This document shows positions 1-8,486 of a stretch of DNA of 38,269 nucleotides, in pieces. Below the pieces are notes generated by a model. That model searched no databases, was not told the DNA's origin, and was given only the letters and a program-made list of their open reading frames with translations. The translations under genes and the position numbers were made by a program. Source of the stretch: Gemmatimonadota bacterium (lineage in GTDB: Bacteria; Gemmatimonadota; Gemmatimonadetes; Gemmatimonadales; Gemmatimonadaceae); the NCBI GenBank assembly GCA_016200495.1, contig JACQES010000139.1, positions 1-38,269 on the forward strand, written 5' to 3'. Numbering within the stretch: the stretch's first letter is position 1; every line of letters starts with the position of its first letter.

Positions 1-2
1 CC

Positions 3-1034
3 CCGCTGGGCCCCGACGGCATGCGCGTCGGCACCGACCTGGCCAAGGTCGGCGACTCGATCCTGCTCCGCACCACGTGGCCCCCCGCGGGACAGGCGCG
101 CTTCGTGGCCGCCGTGCGCGGCAAGCGGCTGCTGCTCGACCTGGCGCGCGTGGACCTCGACGTCCGCAAGGACACGGCGCGCGCGCGCGCCTACCGCACG
201 GTGATTCCCGCGCACTCGCCGCTGCCGGTCGGCACGCCGTTCACGCTGCACGGCAAGTTCGGCACGGTGACGACGCGCATCACGGGCTTCGACGTGTGGA
301 CGTCGCGCGTGGTCGCGACGCTCGAGCTCACGCCGCACATCGACTCGCTCGCGAAGAAGGACGATCGCATGACGGCGGTGGCGGAACGCGACGGGGTGGT
401 CGTGCCCGCCTCGGCGGCTGCGTCGCCCGCTGCGGCGTCACCGGCCGCGACGTCGCCGGCCGTGAAGGGAGGCGCCGCACCGCCCTCGGGCGCCACGCCT
501 GCGGCCGGGGCCGCGACGCCCGCGCCGAGCGCCGCGCCCACGCCCGGCAAGGGTGGCCCTGCCGCCGTCGCGCCGGACACCACGCCCTGCACGCGCGACT
601 CGCTCGGCGCCGACCTCAAGGCGCGCGAGAAGTGGCTCAAGGATTCGCTCGAGACGGTGGTGAAGACCACGCCCCGGCCGGCGTACACCGGGTTCACGAA
701 GAAGGCGATCACGCGCGCGACGCGCGTGCAGGGGTGCTTCGGCTTCGGGCGCCTCGCGATGGCCGTGATGCTGCGCGACGACCGCGGCGAGTGGTTCGTC
801 GAGCGCGTCGTGATCGTGGACGACAAGGGGAAGGTCACGCCGCTCAAGGTGCTCGACCTGCGCTTCCGCGCCCACGAGCTCCTCGGCGCGTACGACGTGG
901 ACGGCGACGGCATCGACGAGCTCGCGACGCGCGCCACCACCGAGCGTGCGGGGGCGGTCACGATCCTCAAGCTCGACCTCAAGGGGAAGAAGCTCGAGCG
1001 GCTCGCCGCCGGCTTCGCCTGGGAAGACTTCTAG
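3..1034 (+). CDS. Hypothetical protein, 5' end outside window
   Basis: The reading frame is open from the window edge (base 3), so the true start may lie upstream; the first ATG inside is at 21, with no clear ribosome binding site. The visible part has an N-terminal section of about 125 residues rich in beta-type sequence, then about 60 residues of low-complexity Ala/Pro/Thr/Ser linker, then a C-terminal section of about 145 residues. The C-terminal section ends with a DVDGDGIDEL stretch, an Asp-rich loop like those of calcium-binding FG-GAP/VCBS repeats. I do not recognise the family. The long linker suggests a secreted or periplasmic two-domain protein. It is convergent with the DUF4126 gene, with only 4 bases between the stop codons. 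Confidence 0.7.
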   Translation, partial: PLGPDGMRVGTDLAKVGDSILLRTTWPPAGQARFVAAVRGKRLLLDLARVDLDVRKDTARARAYRTVIPAHSPLPVGTPFTLHGKFGTVTTRITGFDVWTSRVVATLELTPHIDSLAKKDDRMTAVAERDGVVVPASAAASPAAASPAATSPAVKGGAAPPSGATPAAGAATPAPSAAPTPGKGGPAAVAPDTTPCTRDSLGADLKAREKWLKDSLETVVKTTPRPAYTGFTKKAITRATRVQGCFGFGRLAMAVMLRDDRGEWFVERVVIVDDKGKVTPLKVLDLRFRAHELLGAYDVDGDGIDELATRATTERAGAVTILKLDLKGKKLERLAAGFAWEDF

Positions 1035-1038
1035 CGCG

Positions 1039-1677
1039 CTACGGCGCGCGCGCCGGTGGCTCCTCGCCGTCGACGAGCGGCTCGACCAGCCACTTCCGCG
1101 CCAGGCGCACGATCGTCCGCACGAGCACCACCGCCACCACGAGCAGCACGACCACGATCCCGGCCGCCCAGTAGGGATGCGTGGTCGCGAGCCAGGTGAG
1201 CCCGCCCGCGAGCACGTCCTCGCCCGTGGAGAGGAGCCAGTTGGAAAACGGCTCGGGGCTCACGTTGGCCGCCGCGCGCGTGCTCGCCTTCGCGCCGTGG
1301 CTCGTGAGCGCCACCGTCCCCGCCAGCAGCGCCGCGCCCACCTTCCAGCCGTCGGGCAGTCCGGACAGCGCGCCGATCGCGAGCAGCGCCGCCGCGGCGG
1401 GCCGGATGAGCGTGTGGACCGCATCCCACGCATTGTCCACGAACGGCACCTTGTCGGCGAGGAACTCGACGAGGAAGAGGATGCCCGCGATGGCGAGCAC
1501 GGCCGGATGCGACAGCACCCCCAGCGTGCCGGGCAGCGTCGTCCATCCCGCGAGTTGCACGAGCCCGGCGATGAGCACGGTGGCGTACAGATTGAGCCCC
1601 GCGGCGAAGCTGGAGCCGAGAATCAGGCCCAGCAGTTCGGCGGCACCGGGGAACGCGGGGGCGTCGGTGACGGGCAT
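1039..1677 (-). CDS. DUF4126 family membrane protein
   Basis: A 212-residue integral membrane protein matching the DUF4126 pattern as I know it. It opens with a hydrophobic segment containing SSFAAGLNLYATVL, followed by further hydrophobic helices, a VPFVDNAWDAVHTLIRP segment, a GAKASTRAAANVSPEPFSNW segment, and a final membrane helix next to basic residues (RTIVRLARKW). The function of DUF4126 proteins is unknown. It starts at ATG 1677 with no strong Shine-Dalgarno sequence. It is not closely coupled to the response regulator gene upstream, from which two hairpins separate it. Confidence 0.85.
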   Translation of the reverse strand: MPVTDAPAFPGAAELLGLILGSSFAAGLNLYATVLIAGLVQLAGWTTLPGTLGVLSHPAVLAIAGILFLVEFLADKVPFVDNAWDAVHTLIRPAAAALLAIGALSGLPDGWKVGAALLAGTVALTSHGAKASTRAAANVSPEPFSNWLLSTGEDVLAGGLTWLATTHPYWAAGIVVVLLVVAVVLVRTIVRLARKWLVEPLVDGEEPPARAP

Positions 1678-1750
1678 GGCGAGAGTGTCGCGCGCGCGCG
1701 GACGAGGCGCAATGGGCGTGCCTTCGACGGGGGACCGTGACGCGACAAAC

Positions 1751-1772
1751 GCGACCGCGTCCTCGCGGTCGC
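1751..1772 (-). terminator. Terminator of regulator/kinase operon
   Basis: A perfect 9-bp stem (GCGACCGCG/CGCGGTCGC) with a 4-base loop lies just downstream of the response regulator stop. On the minus strand it is followed by GTTTGTC, a weak T-rich tail. A second hairpin (TCCCGGGC/GCCCGGGA, 1777-1796) overlaps the end of the regulator gene. Together they probably end the kinase/regulator transcript. Confidence 0.55.
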
Positions 1773-1785
1773 CCGATCCCGGGCG

Positions 1786-2415
1786 TCAGCCCGGGAGGAG
1801 CCCGCGGTCGATGGCGTAGCGGATCAGCTCGGCGGTGGACTTGGCGCCGAGCTTCTCGGCCAGCCGCGCGCGATACGTGCTCACCGTCTTGGGGCTGATG
1901 TCGAGCCTCCCGGCGGTCTGCTTGAGCGATTCGCCCGCGGCGAGCGCCTGCAGCACCTCGAGCTCGCGCTCGGACAGCTCGGGCGGCGCGGCGCCCTGGT
2001 CGCGCAGCGTGCGGGCGAGCCCCGCGGCCTGCTGCTCGGTCACGAACGGCTCGCCGCGCGCGACCGTGCGCACGGCCAGCGCGAGCTGCTCGATCGAGTG
2101 TTCCTTGTTGAGGAACCCCAGGGCGCCCATGCGGATCACGCGCGCGGCGTAGGTCTCCTCGGGGAAGCCCGAGACGACGAGGATCGCCACGTGGGGGAAC
2201 TCGGAGCGCATGCGCGCGAGCGTCTCGCCGACGGGCGGACCCGGCATGCGCACGTCGAGGAGGAGGACCTGCGCGTCGGTCGCGGGGAGCCGCTCGAACA
2301 GCTCGCCCACGGTCCCGGCCTCGCCGACGACCGCGAAATCGGGCACGGACGCGAGGCGCGCCGCGAGGGCGTCGCGCAGCATCGCGTGGTCATCGGCAAC
2401 GAAGATCCGGATCAT
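1786..2415 (-). CDS. NarL/FixJ-type response regulator
   Basis: A 209-residue regulator. The N-terminal receiver domain has acidic residues D8-D9, the phosphoacceptor D54 in LLLDVRMPG, and the conserved Lys in LNKEHS. The C-terminal LuxR-type helix-turn-helix (about 145-205) begins LSERELEVLQALAAGESLKQ and contains SPKTVSTYRARL. The start codon overlaps the stop of the upstream kinase gene as ATGA (2412-2415), so the two are translationally coupled and form a cognate pair. It should act as a cytoplasmic DNA-binding transcription factor activated by phosphorylation. Its signal and targets cannot be read from the sequence. Confidence 0.95.
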   Translation of the reverse strand: MIRIFVADDHAMLRDALAARLASVPDFAVVGEAGTVGELFERLPATDAQVLLLDVRMPGPPVGETLARMRSEFPHVAILVVSGFPEETYAARVIRMGALGFLNKEHSIEQLALAVRTVARGEPFVTEQQAAGLARTLRDQGAAPPELSERELEVLQALAAGESLKQTAGRLDISPKTVSTYRARLAEKLGAKSTAELIRYAIDRGLLPG

Positions 2416-4019
2416 GGACGGTCCTCCGCCTCGAGGGAGAGGGACGCGGTGATGGTGGTGCCCGCCCCCGTGCTGCCGTGGATCGACACCGCACCCCCGA
2501 TCGCCGCCATGCGCTCCTGCATGCCGAGCAGGCCGAGCGCGAGCGGGTCGGCGAGGCGGTCCGGGCGGAAGCCGACGCCGTCGTCGCGGATCGAGAGCCG
2601 GATGCCGCCGGCGTGCGCGTGCAACCCCACGCGCACGCTTCGGGCCCCGGCGTGCCGGATGACGTTGGTGAGCGCTTCCTGCGCGACGCGGAACAGGGTG
2701 TAGGCCTCGTCGCGCGGCAGGCGCACCTCGTCGAGCGCGAGCTCGAGGGCGAGCCCGGCGCGCTGACAGGTCCGGGTCGCGGCGGCCTCGAGCGCGGCGG
2801 CGAGCCCGAACTCCTCGAGCAATGGCGGCCGGAGCTCGCCCGAGATCTCGCGCGAGGCGTTGATCGACGCGTCGACGTCGTCGCGGATCTCGAGCAGGGC
2901 GTCGCGCACGTCGGCGGCCTCGGGGCGCTCGGCGAGCCGCTGGAGCCCGATGCGCGCCATCGTGAGCGCCTGCCCGAGCCGGTCATGGATGTCGCGCGCG
3001 GCACGGGCCTGCTCCTCGGCGCGCACCTGGTCGAGGCGCCGCACGAGCTCGCGCAGCCGCTCGGTGGCGGTGGCGTTGACGCCGTCGACGATGCGCTGGG
3101 CGGTCACGTCCTCCCAGATCGCGATGAAGGCGCTCAAGGGCGGGATGCCGATGTGGTTGAAGCCCGAGGCCGAGATCTCGCGCCACTCGCCGGAGGCGGC
3201 GCGCACGCGGAACTCGGCCCGACCGCGCGCGCCGGGGGTGGCGAGGGCGCGATGGAACGAGACCTCGGCCACGCCATTGTCCAACGGGTGGACGAACTCC
3301 TTGACGTGCCGGCCCACCAGTTCCTGCGGTGCGTAGCCGAGCACCTGCTGCACCGAGGGGCTGACGTACGAGATGCGCGCGTCGGCGTCGAAGAGGAGCA
3401 GGACGTCCGACGTCTCGGCCACGAGGAAGCGGAGGCGTTCGTCGTCGAGCAGCGCGACGGGGGACGGGTTGTCGTGCGGACGGATGTCGCGGGCGCTGAT
3501 GGCGAAGCCCGACGCGGTGGGGATGACGGTCGCGTGGATGTCGGCGCGCATGACGCGCGACGGATACACGACGCGCTGGACGTGGCCCGTGGCGCGCATG
3601 CGCGCGATGGCCGCCTCGAGGAGCTCGGGCAGCGGACCGAACGGGGGGTCGCCGAGCCGCTTCCCGACGAAGTCGGCGGGCACGCCCCCCGCGTTCATCG
3701 CGGCGGCCGCGCTCACGAACGTCAGGACATCGCGATCGTCGAAGACCACGACCGGTTCCGCGATGCCATCGAGGATGGCACGCAGGTCGTCCGTACTGCC
3801 GGCCGTCAGTTCCACCGTGTGCATGTCGACTCCCGCGCCGCGATGCTGCTTCGCCACGGCGGGCGCCGCCCCCTCCGGACGGGGGAGGTCGTGCGGCGCC
3901 GGACTCCGGCGCAATTCACGCGGCGAGGTCGCACTCGCGTGCGACCGGCCCGGGGGCCGTCGCGTGGTCGCGGCGGCACTGCCGCTCGCACGCGTCACAT
4001 CCACGTGTCGTTCATCCAT
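2412..4019 (-). CDS. PAS-domain sensor histidine kinase (HisKA_3 type)
   Basis: A cytoplasmic kinase of about 535 residues with no membrane segment. A Pro/Arg-rich leader (about 1-75) is followed by two PAS domains (about 75-180 and 190-310), a HisKA_3 dimerisation domain with the phospho-His H345 in AARDIHDRLGQAL, and an HATPase_c domain with an N-box (ALTNVIRHA) and G-boxes (DDGVGF, LGLLGM). This architecture pairs with NarL-type regulators, and the regulator follows with an ATGA overlap. The start is uncertain. ATG 4121 lies upstream of a good promoter and is unlikely. ATG 4019 sits 7 bases after TAGATT and fits leaderless initiation. ATG 3824 (470 residues) has a GGGAG site and begins just before the first PAS domain. 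The ligand is unknown. Confidence 0.9.
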   Translation of the reverse strand: MDERHVDVTRASGSAAATTRRPPGRSHASATSPRELRRSPAPHDLPRPEGAAPAVAKQHRGAGVDMHTVELTAGSTDDLRAILDGIAEPVVVFDDRDVLTFVSAAAAMNAGGVPADFVGKRLGDPPFGPLPELLEAAIARMRATGHVQRVVYPSRVMRADIHATVIPTASGFAISARDIRPHDNPSPVALLDDERLRFLVAETSDVLLLFDADARISYVSPSVQQVLGYAPQELVGRHVKEFVHPLDNGVAEVSFHRALATPGARGRAEFRVRAASGEWREISASGFNHIGIPPLSAFIAIWEDVTAQRIVDGVNATATERLRELVRRLDQVRAEEQARAARDIHDRLGQALTMARIGLQRLAERPEAADVRDALLEIRDDVDASINASREISGELRPPLLEEFGLAAALEAAATRTCQRAGLALELALDEVRLPRDEAYTLFRVAQEALTNVIRHAGARSVRVGLHAHAGGIRLSIRDDGVGFRPDRLADPLALGLLGMQERMAAIGGAVSIHGSTGAGTTITASLSLEAEDRP

Positions 4020-4026
4020 CGCGATC

Positions 4027-4032
4027 AATCTA
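4027..4032 (-). promoter_or_regulatory. TAGATT -10-like box before the kinase start
   Basis: TAGATT on the minus strand ends 7 bases before ATG 4019, which would place the transcription start at or next to the start codon. It is one of several similarly placed boxes in this window. Confidence 0.4.
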
Positions 4033-4089
4033 CTCCGGGCGCCGGTCCGACACATCGCGGCGACTGGCACGTGACCGCCATCGCGTGGC

Positions 4090-4117
4090 ACAATACACCA
4101 CGCTCGGGCTGCGTCAA
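4090..4117 (-). promoter_or_regulatory. Sigma-70-like promoter upstream of the kinase gene
   Basis: On the minus strand TTGACG (4112-4117) is followed after 16 bases by TATTGT (4090-4095), a good match to the -35/-10 consensus in an AT-richer stretch. Transcription would start near 4083, giving a leader of about 60 bases to ATG 4019. ATG 4121 lies upstream of the whole promoter. Confidence 0.5.
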
Positions 4118-4214
4118 GCAATCAGGTTGACCGAATTCGACGGAAATATCGAATCGTCAGGAAACAGTCGTCTGGCGCGCCTTGAGCGCGCCCTCCCGCT
4201 CCCTCCACATCAAC

Positions 4215-4565
4215 ATGTCCCCCCTCGCGCGCACCGTGATCCTGCTCACGCTCTCGAACGTGTTCATGACGTTCGCCTGGTACGGGCACCTGCGGACGCT
4301 GAGCGCGAAGCCGTGGTGGATCGCCGCGCTCGTGAGCTGGGGGATCGCGCTCTTCGAATACCTGCTGCAGGTGCCCGCCAACCGGATCGGGCACGAGGTC
4401 ATGAGCGTCGGGCAGCTCAAGATCATCCAGGAGGTGGTGACGCTCTCGGTCTTCGTGCCGTTCGCGTGGCTCTTCCTCAAGGAGCCGCCGCGGCTCGACT
4501 ACCTCTGGGCGGCGCTCTGCCTCTGCGGCGCGGTCTACTTCGTGTTCCGGGGCAGCCCGGCCTGA
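4215..4565 (+). CDS. DMT family protein (DUF486)
   Basis: A 116-residue small multi-helix membrane protein of the DUF486 group within the drug/metabolite transporter superfamily. Hallmarks are the opening helix with SNVFMTFAWYGHL, then KPWWIAALVSWGIALFEY, LQVPANRIG, QLKIIQEVVTLSVF, and a last helix ending in VYFVF. There are four predicted membrane segments, the normal length for the family. The ATG at 4215 matches the family N terminus; an in-frame TTG at 4182 would add 11 residues but lacks support. The substrate is unknown. It lies 84 bases before the TVP38 gene and could share its transcript. Confidence 0.92.
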   Translation: MSPLARTVILLTLSNVFMTFAWYGHLRTLSAKPWWIAALVSWGIALFEYLLQVPANRIGHEVMSVGQLKIIQEVVTLSVFVPFAWLFLKEPPRLDYLWAALCLCGAVYFVFRGSPA

Positions 4566-4649
4566 ACCGCGGGGGGCGCGGCAATCCGGAACGGGGGGAA
4601 CGCGCGTAGGCACGATGTCCTACCTGCTGCTGTCCCCCATCTTCCGCCG

Positions 4650-5414
4650 ATGCCCCCCGTGCCCGCCTCCGTCCCGTCGCCCGCCACGCCACGTTCGCGC
4701 GGCCTGCCGTGGGGCCGCCTGCTCGTGCTGGCGGCGCTGCTCGTGGCCGTGGTCGTCGCGGGGCGTCGCGCCGCCGCCCTGGTGCCGGCCTTCGCCGCGT
4801 ACATCAATGGCCTGGGCACGCTCGGCGCGGTGGTGTTCGTGGTCGGCTACGCGCTCGCCTGCGTCGCCTTCATCCCCGGTTCGCTGCTGACGCTCGCCGC
4901 CGGGGCGATCTTCGGGCTGGCCAAGGGGGTCGCGCTCGTGTTCGTGGGGGCCACGCTCGGCTCGACGCTCGCCTTCCTGATCGCGCGGTACGCGGCGCGT
5001 GGCTGGATCGAGCGCAAGCTCGCGGGGAACGCGCGCTTCGCCGCCATCGATCGGGCCATCGGCGCCGACGGCCGCCGGATCGTGACGCTGCTGCGGCTGT
5101 CGCCCGCCTTCCCGTTCTCGCTCCTCAACTACGCGCTCGGGCTCACGCAGGTGCGCCTCGCCGACTACCTCGTCGCGGCGCTCGGCATGCTGCCGGGCAC
5201 GGTGCTCTACGTGTACTACGGCCGCCTGGCCGGCGACGTCGCGGCGCTCGCGAGTGGCGCGCAAGCGCCGAAGGATGCCGGCTACTACGCCGTGCTCGGG
5301 CTCGGACTCGCTGCCACGATCCTCGTCACCGCCCTCGTGACCCGCACGGCGCGTCGTGCCCTGCGGGATGCGACCGAGGGTCCCGCCGCCCTCCCGGGCT
5401 CCGCGTCCCCATGA
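4650..5414 (+). CDS. TVP38/TMEM64 family membrane protein (VTT domain)
   Basis: A 254-residue membrane protein of the TVP38/TMEM64 (SNARE-associated Golgi protein, VTT) family, relatives of DedA. After a short basic N terminus and one helix it has the family core: FIPGSLLTLAAGAIFG, then GATLGSTLAFLIARY, and RLSPAFPFSLLNYALGLT. The last two helices follow, with a C-terminal tail of about 20 residues. The end overlaps the start of the flavoprotein gene by ATGA (5411-5414), so they are co-translated. TVP38 and mercuric-reductase-like genes are often neighbours or fused in other bacteria. The transported substrate is not established. Confidence 0.93.
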   Translation: MPPVPASVPSPATPRSRGLPWGRLLVLAALLVAVVVAGRRAAALVPAFAAYINGLGTLGAVVFVVGYALACVAFIPGSLLTLAAGAIFGLAKGVALVFVGATLGSTLAFLIARYAARGWIERKLAGNARFAAIDRAIGADGRRIVTLLRLSPAFPFSLLNYALGLTQVRLADYLVAALGMLPGTVLYVYYGRLAGDVAALASGAQAPKDAGYYAVLGLGLAATILVTALVTRTARRALRDATEGPAALPGSASP

Positions 5415-6943
5415 GCCACACCGTGCCGCCGCCCGCGATCCGCCTCGAGCCCGCCGACACGCACAACGCGCGGCTCCTCGCGCAGGTGCACCCGGCGGGG
5501 TGGCAGAACCCGGTGCCCACGTCGCGTTATCACGTCGTGGTGATCGGCGCGGGCACGGCGGGGCTCGTCACCGCCAGCGCCGCGGCGGGACTGGGCGCGC
5601 GCGTCGCGCTCATCGAACGCCACCTCATGGGGGGCGACTGCCTCAACGTCGGGTGCGTGCCGAGCAAGGGGCTCATCGCGCCGGCGCGCGCGTGGGCGGC
5701 GGCGCGCACGGCGGCGCGCGACTTCCACGGACCCACGACCGCGGCCGGCGGCGACTTCGGCGCGGTGATGGAGCGGATGCGCCGGCTGCGCGCCGACATC
5801 AGCGTGGTTGACGGCGCGCCCCGCTACCAGTCGCTGGGCGTGGACGTCTTCCTCGGCGACGGGCGGTTCACGGCCCCCGACGCGATCGAGGTCGGCGGGG
5901 CGACGCTCCGCTTCCGCCGCGCGGTGATCGCCACCGGCGCGCGCGCGGCCGCGCCACCGATTCCCGGACTCGCGGGCACGCCGTATCGCACCAACGAGAC
6001 GATCTTCTCGCTGACGACGCTGCCCAGGCGGCTGCTCGTGATCGGCGGCGGCCCGATCGGCTGCGAGATGGCGCAGGCGTTCGCGCGGTTCGGGAGCGAG
6101 GTGACGCTCATCGACCGCTCGGCGCAGGTGCTCCCGCGCGAGGACGCCGACGCGGCGCAGCTGGTGCAGGACGCGATGGGGCGGAGCGGGGTGCGCTTCC
6201 GCTTCCACGCCGCCATCGCGCAGGTCGTGCACGCGGACGGCATGTTCCGCGTCACCATCGACCGCGACGGCAAGCGCGAGGTGCTCGAGGGCGACGAGCT
6301 GCTGGTCGCGATCGGGCGCGCGCCCAACGTGGACGGCCTCGGGCTCGATCATGCCGGCGTGGCGTTCGAGCCGAGCGGCGTGACGGTGGACGACCGCTAC
6401 CGCACGACCAACCCACGCGTGTACGCCATCGGCTACGTCGCCAGCCGGTTCCAGTTCACCCACGCGGCCGACTTCATGGCGCGCACGGTGGTGCAGAATG
6501 CCCTCTTCTTCGGGCGGAAGCGGGGCAGCGCGCTCGTGATCCCGTGGGCCACGTACACGAGCCCCGAGCTGGCCCACGTGGGCCACACGGAGGCCTCTGC
6601 GCGCGCGGCCGGCCTCGCGGTCACGACGATCACCGTGCCATTCCACGACGTGGACCGCGCGCGCCTCGACGGCGAGACCGAGGGGTTCGTGCGCGTGCAC
6701 CTCGCGGCCGGGAGCGATCGGATCGTCGGCGCGACGATCGTGGCCGAGCACGCCGGCGACCTGATCGCCGAGTTCACGCTGTGCATGACGAACGGCCTGG
6801 GGCTCGGCGCGATCGGCCGCACGATCCACCCGTATCCCACGCAGGGCGAGGCGCTCCGCAAGGCCGCCGACGCCTACAACCGCACCCGGCTCACCCCCGC
6901 GGCGAAGCGCTTCTTCGCCGCCTGGTTCCGCTTCTTCTCCTGA
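5411..6943 (+). CDS. Mercuric-reductase-like FAD/NAD(P) disulfide oxidoreductase
   Basis: A 510-residue class I pyridine nucleotide-disulfide oxidoreductase. An N-terminal extension (1-38) precedes the FAD Rossmann motif GAGTAGLVTA. The redox disulfide C77/C82 is in GGDCLNVGCVPSKG, the second nucleotide-binding motif is GGGPIGCEMAQAFARFG, and the dimerisation domain ends with IHPYPTQGEA, carrying the interface His. It lacks the N-terminal HMA domain and C-terminal Cys pair of true MerA, so it is probably not a mercury detoxification enzyme; a quinone or other disulfide/electron-transfer role is possible. An oddity is IGYVAS at about residues 340-345: the family normally has Asp where Tyr342 stands, and that Asp contacts the FAD ribityl chain. 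The start ATG overlaps the TVP38 stop. Confidence 0.93.
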   Translation: MSHTVPPPAIRLEPADTHNARLLAQVHPAGWQNPVPTSRYHVVVIGAGTAGLVTASAAAGLGARVALIERHLMGGDCLNVGCVPSKGLIAPARAWAAARTAARDFHGPTTAAGGDFGAVMERMRRLRADISVVDGAPRYQSLGVDVFLGDGRFTAPDAIEVGGATLRFRRAVIATGARAAAPPIPGLAGTPYRTNETIFSLTTLPRRLLVIGGGPIGCEMAQAFARFGSEVTLIDRSAQVLPREDADAAQLVQDAMGRSGVRFRFHAAIAQVVHADGMFRVTIDRDGKREVLEGDELLVAIGRAPNVDGLGLDHAGVAFEPSGVTVDDRYRTTNPRVYAIGYVASRFQFTHAADFMARTVVQNALFFGRKRGSALVIPWATYTSPELAHVGHTEASARAAGLAVTTITVPFHDVDRARLDGETEGFVRVHLAAGSDRIVGATIVAEHAGDLIAEFTLCMTNGLGLGAIGRTIHPYPTQGEALRKAADAYNRTRLTPAAKRFFAAWFRFFS

Positions 6944-6982
6944 GGCGCGCGTCGCGCGCCCCGACCCCATGGAGTTCCACCG

Positions 6983-7777
6983 ATGCCCGTCCGCACCGCC
7001 CGCCGCCTCGCGGCGCTCGCCCTCGTGATGACCACCGCGACCGTCGCGCGCGCGCAGGCGTTCGACCACGCACCGTTCGACGCGTTGCTCCGGAAGCACG
7101 TGGTGAACGGCATGGTGAACTACGACGCCTTCAAGGCCGCCCCCGAGTTCGGCGGCTACCTCAAGGCGCTCGCCGCCACCGATCCGGCGACGCTGGCGCG
7201 CGACGAGCAGCTCGCCTTCTGGATCAACGCATACAACGCGTACACGATCCAGCTGATCATCGCGCACGGCGAGACGGAAAGCATCCGCAACATCAACAAG
7301 ACGCTCTTCCTCAAGCTCAAGGGCCCGTGGGCGGAGCCGCTGGCGACGGTGGGCGGCAAGGCCTACACGCTCGACGACATCGAGCACAGGATCATCCGCC
7401 CGACGTACAAGGAGCCGCGCATCCACTTCGCGCTCGTGTGCGCCGCCATGGGGTGCCCGCCGCTCCGCTCGGAGGCGTACACGGGGGCGCGGCTCGGCGC
7501 CCAGCTCGACGACCAGGGGGCGCAGTTCATCCTCAAGTCGCCGGGCAAGAACCGCGTGGACGTCGCGAGCCGCACGCTCTACCACTCGATGATCTTCGGC
7601 TACTACAAGGAAGACTTCGGCGGGAGCGTGAAGGACGCGGCCAAGTTCATGGCCCGGTGGTACCCCGACGGCCCGGAGAAGCAGCTGCTCCTCTCGGGCG
7701 ACTTCAAGGCGGTGCAGACCGAGTACGACTGGACGCTCAACAGCCAGGCCAACGCGAAGAAGCTCGCGCAGCGCTGA
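6983..7777 (+). CDS. DUF547 domain-containing exported protein
   Basis: A 264-residue protein with a Sec signal peptide cleaved near ARAQ (about residue 25). The mature part matches DUF547: VNYDAFKA, LAFWINAYNAYTIQL, IHFALVCAAMGCPPLRSEAY, and KDFG-like and WTLN segments. The Cys in AAMGCP and the His in IHFALVC are the conserved positions that have led others to compare this fold with thiol proteases or transglutaminases; activity is unproven. It starts at ATG 6983 with GGAG 8 bases upstream. It lies 39 bases after the flavoprotein gene in the same direction, so TVP38, flavoprotein and DUF547 probably form one operon, a grouping I recall from other bacteria. Confidence 0.92.
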   Translation: MPVRTARRLAALALVMTTATVARAQAFDHAPFDALLRKHVVNGMVNYDAFKAAPEFGGYLKALAATDPATLARDEQLAFWINAYNAYTIQLIIAHGETESIRNINKTLFLKLKGPWAEPLATVGGKAYTLDDIEHRIIRPTYKEPRIHFALVCAAMGCPPLRSEAYTGARLGAQLDDQGAQFILKSPGKNRVDVASRTLYHSMIFGYYKEDFGGSVKDAAKFMARWYPDGPEKQLLLSGDFKAVQTEYDWTLNSQANAKKLAQR

Positions 7778-7817
7778 GTCGCTCCGTCTGACGCAGCGCC
7801 ACGCGGGTGTCGCCGGG

Positions 7818-8486
7818 CTACGGCGCCGAGGTGCGCGAGGCGGCGTTCGCGACGATCGCCACTTCGACGCGACGGTTCGCCTGGCGCCCTTCGGCGGTGT
7901 CGTTCGAGCCGACGGGTTCGAGTTCGCCCCGGCCCGACGCCTTGAGGCGCGTCGCCGCGACGCCCTGCGCGGCGAGGTAGGTCGTCGCGGCCGTGGCGCG
8001 GCGCTCCGAGAGCGCCTGGTTGTGTGACGTGGTGCCCGTGGCGTCGGTGTGCCCGACGATCAGGATGTCGGTGTTGGGGTACTTGCCGAGGCTCTCGGCG
8101 AGGTGCCGCAGGTTGGTGCCCGCCTCGGCGCGGATCTGGTCGGAGTCCACGTCGTAGAGCAGGCTCGAGGCGAACGAGACGGCGATCCCCTCACCGACGC
8201 GCGACACGGTCGCGCCCGGGATGTCCTGCGCGATCTGCTTGGCCTGCTCGTCCATCCGGCTGCCGATGACCATGCCGGCCGCGCCCCCGACGACGGCGCC
8301 GATGATGGCGCCGCGCGTGGTCGAGCCGATCGCATGGCCGATCGCGGCGCCCGCGGCGCCACCGACCCCGGCGCCGATGAGGCCCCCTTCGCCCTTCTTG
8401 CCGAGCGAGGCGCATCCGCCGAGGAGGAGGGAGCCCGCGAGCGGGAGCAGCGCGAGCCGGGTCGAACGGAGGGTGGGGCGGATCAT
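7818..8486 (-). CDS. OmpA-family lipoprotein with glycine zipper
   Basis: A 222-residue outer-membrane lipoprotein. The signal peptide ends in the lipobox LLLGGC, so C25 is the lipidated residue. Next comes a glycine-zipper segment (about 35-80, repeated GAxxGxxxG spacing) and a C-terminal OmpA domain (about 105-215) with DIDSD-like strand, ILIVGHTDATGTTSHNQALSERRA, and NRRVEVAI. The OmpA domain binds peptidoglycan and anchors the outer membrane to the wall. The start at 8486 overlaps the stop of the upstream secreted protein (ATGA, 8483-8486), so the two are coupled. Length and domain order are normal for YiaD-like proteins. Confidence 0.94.
   Translation of the reverse strand: MIRPTLRSTRLALLPLAGSLLLGGCASLGKKGEGGLIGAGVGGAAGAAIGHAIGSTTRGAIIGAVVGGAAGMVIGSRMDEQAKQIAQDIPGATVSRVGEGIAVSFASSLLYDVDSDQIRAEAGTNLRHLAESLGKYPNTDILIVGHTDATGTTSHNQALSERRATAATTYLAAQGVAATRLKASGRGELEPVGSNDTAEGRQANRRVEVAIVANAASRTSAP

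Noticed and set aside
5411-6943. Annotation as a mercury resistance MerA gene
   Set aside because: It lacks the HMA domain and the C-terminal Cys pair, and has no merR, merT or merP neighbours.
5285-7585. A 766-residue open frame on the minus strand across the flavoprotein and DUF547 genes
   Set aside because: Compositionally biased sequence with no recognisable motif; both plus-strand genes are clear.
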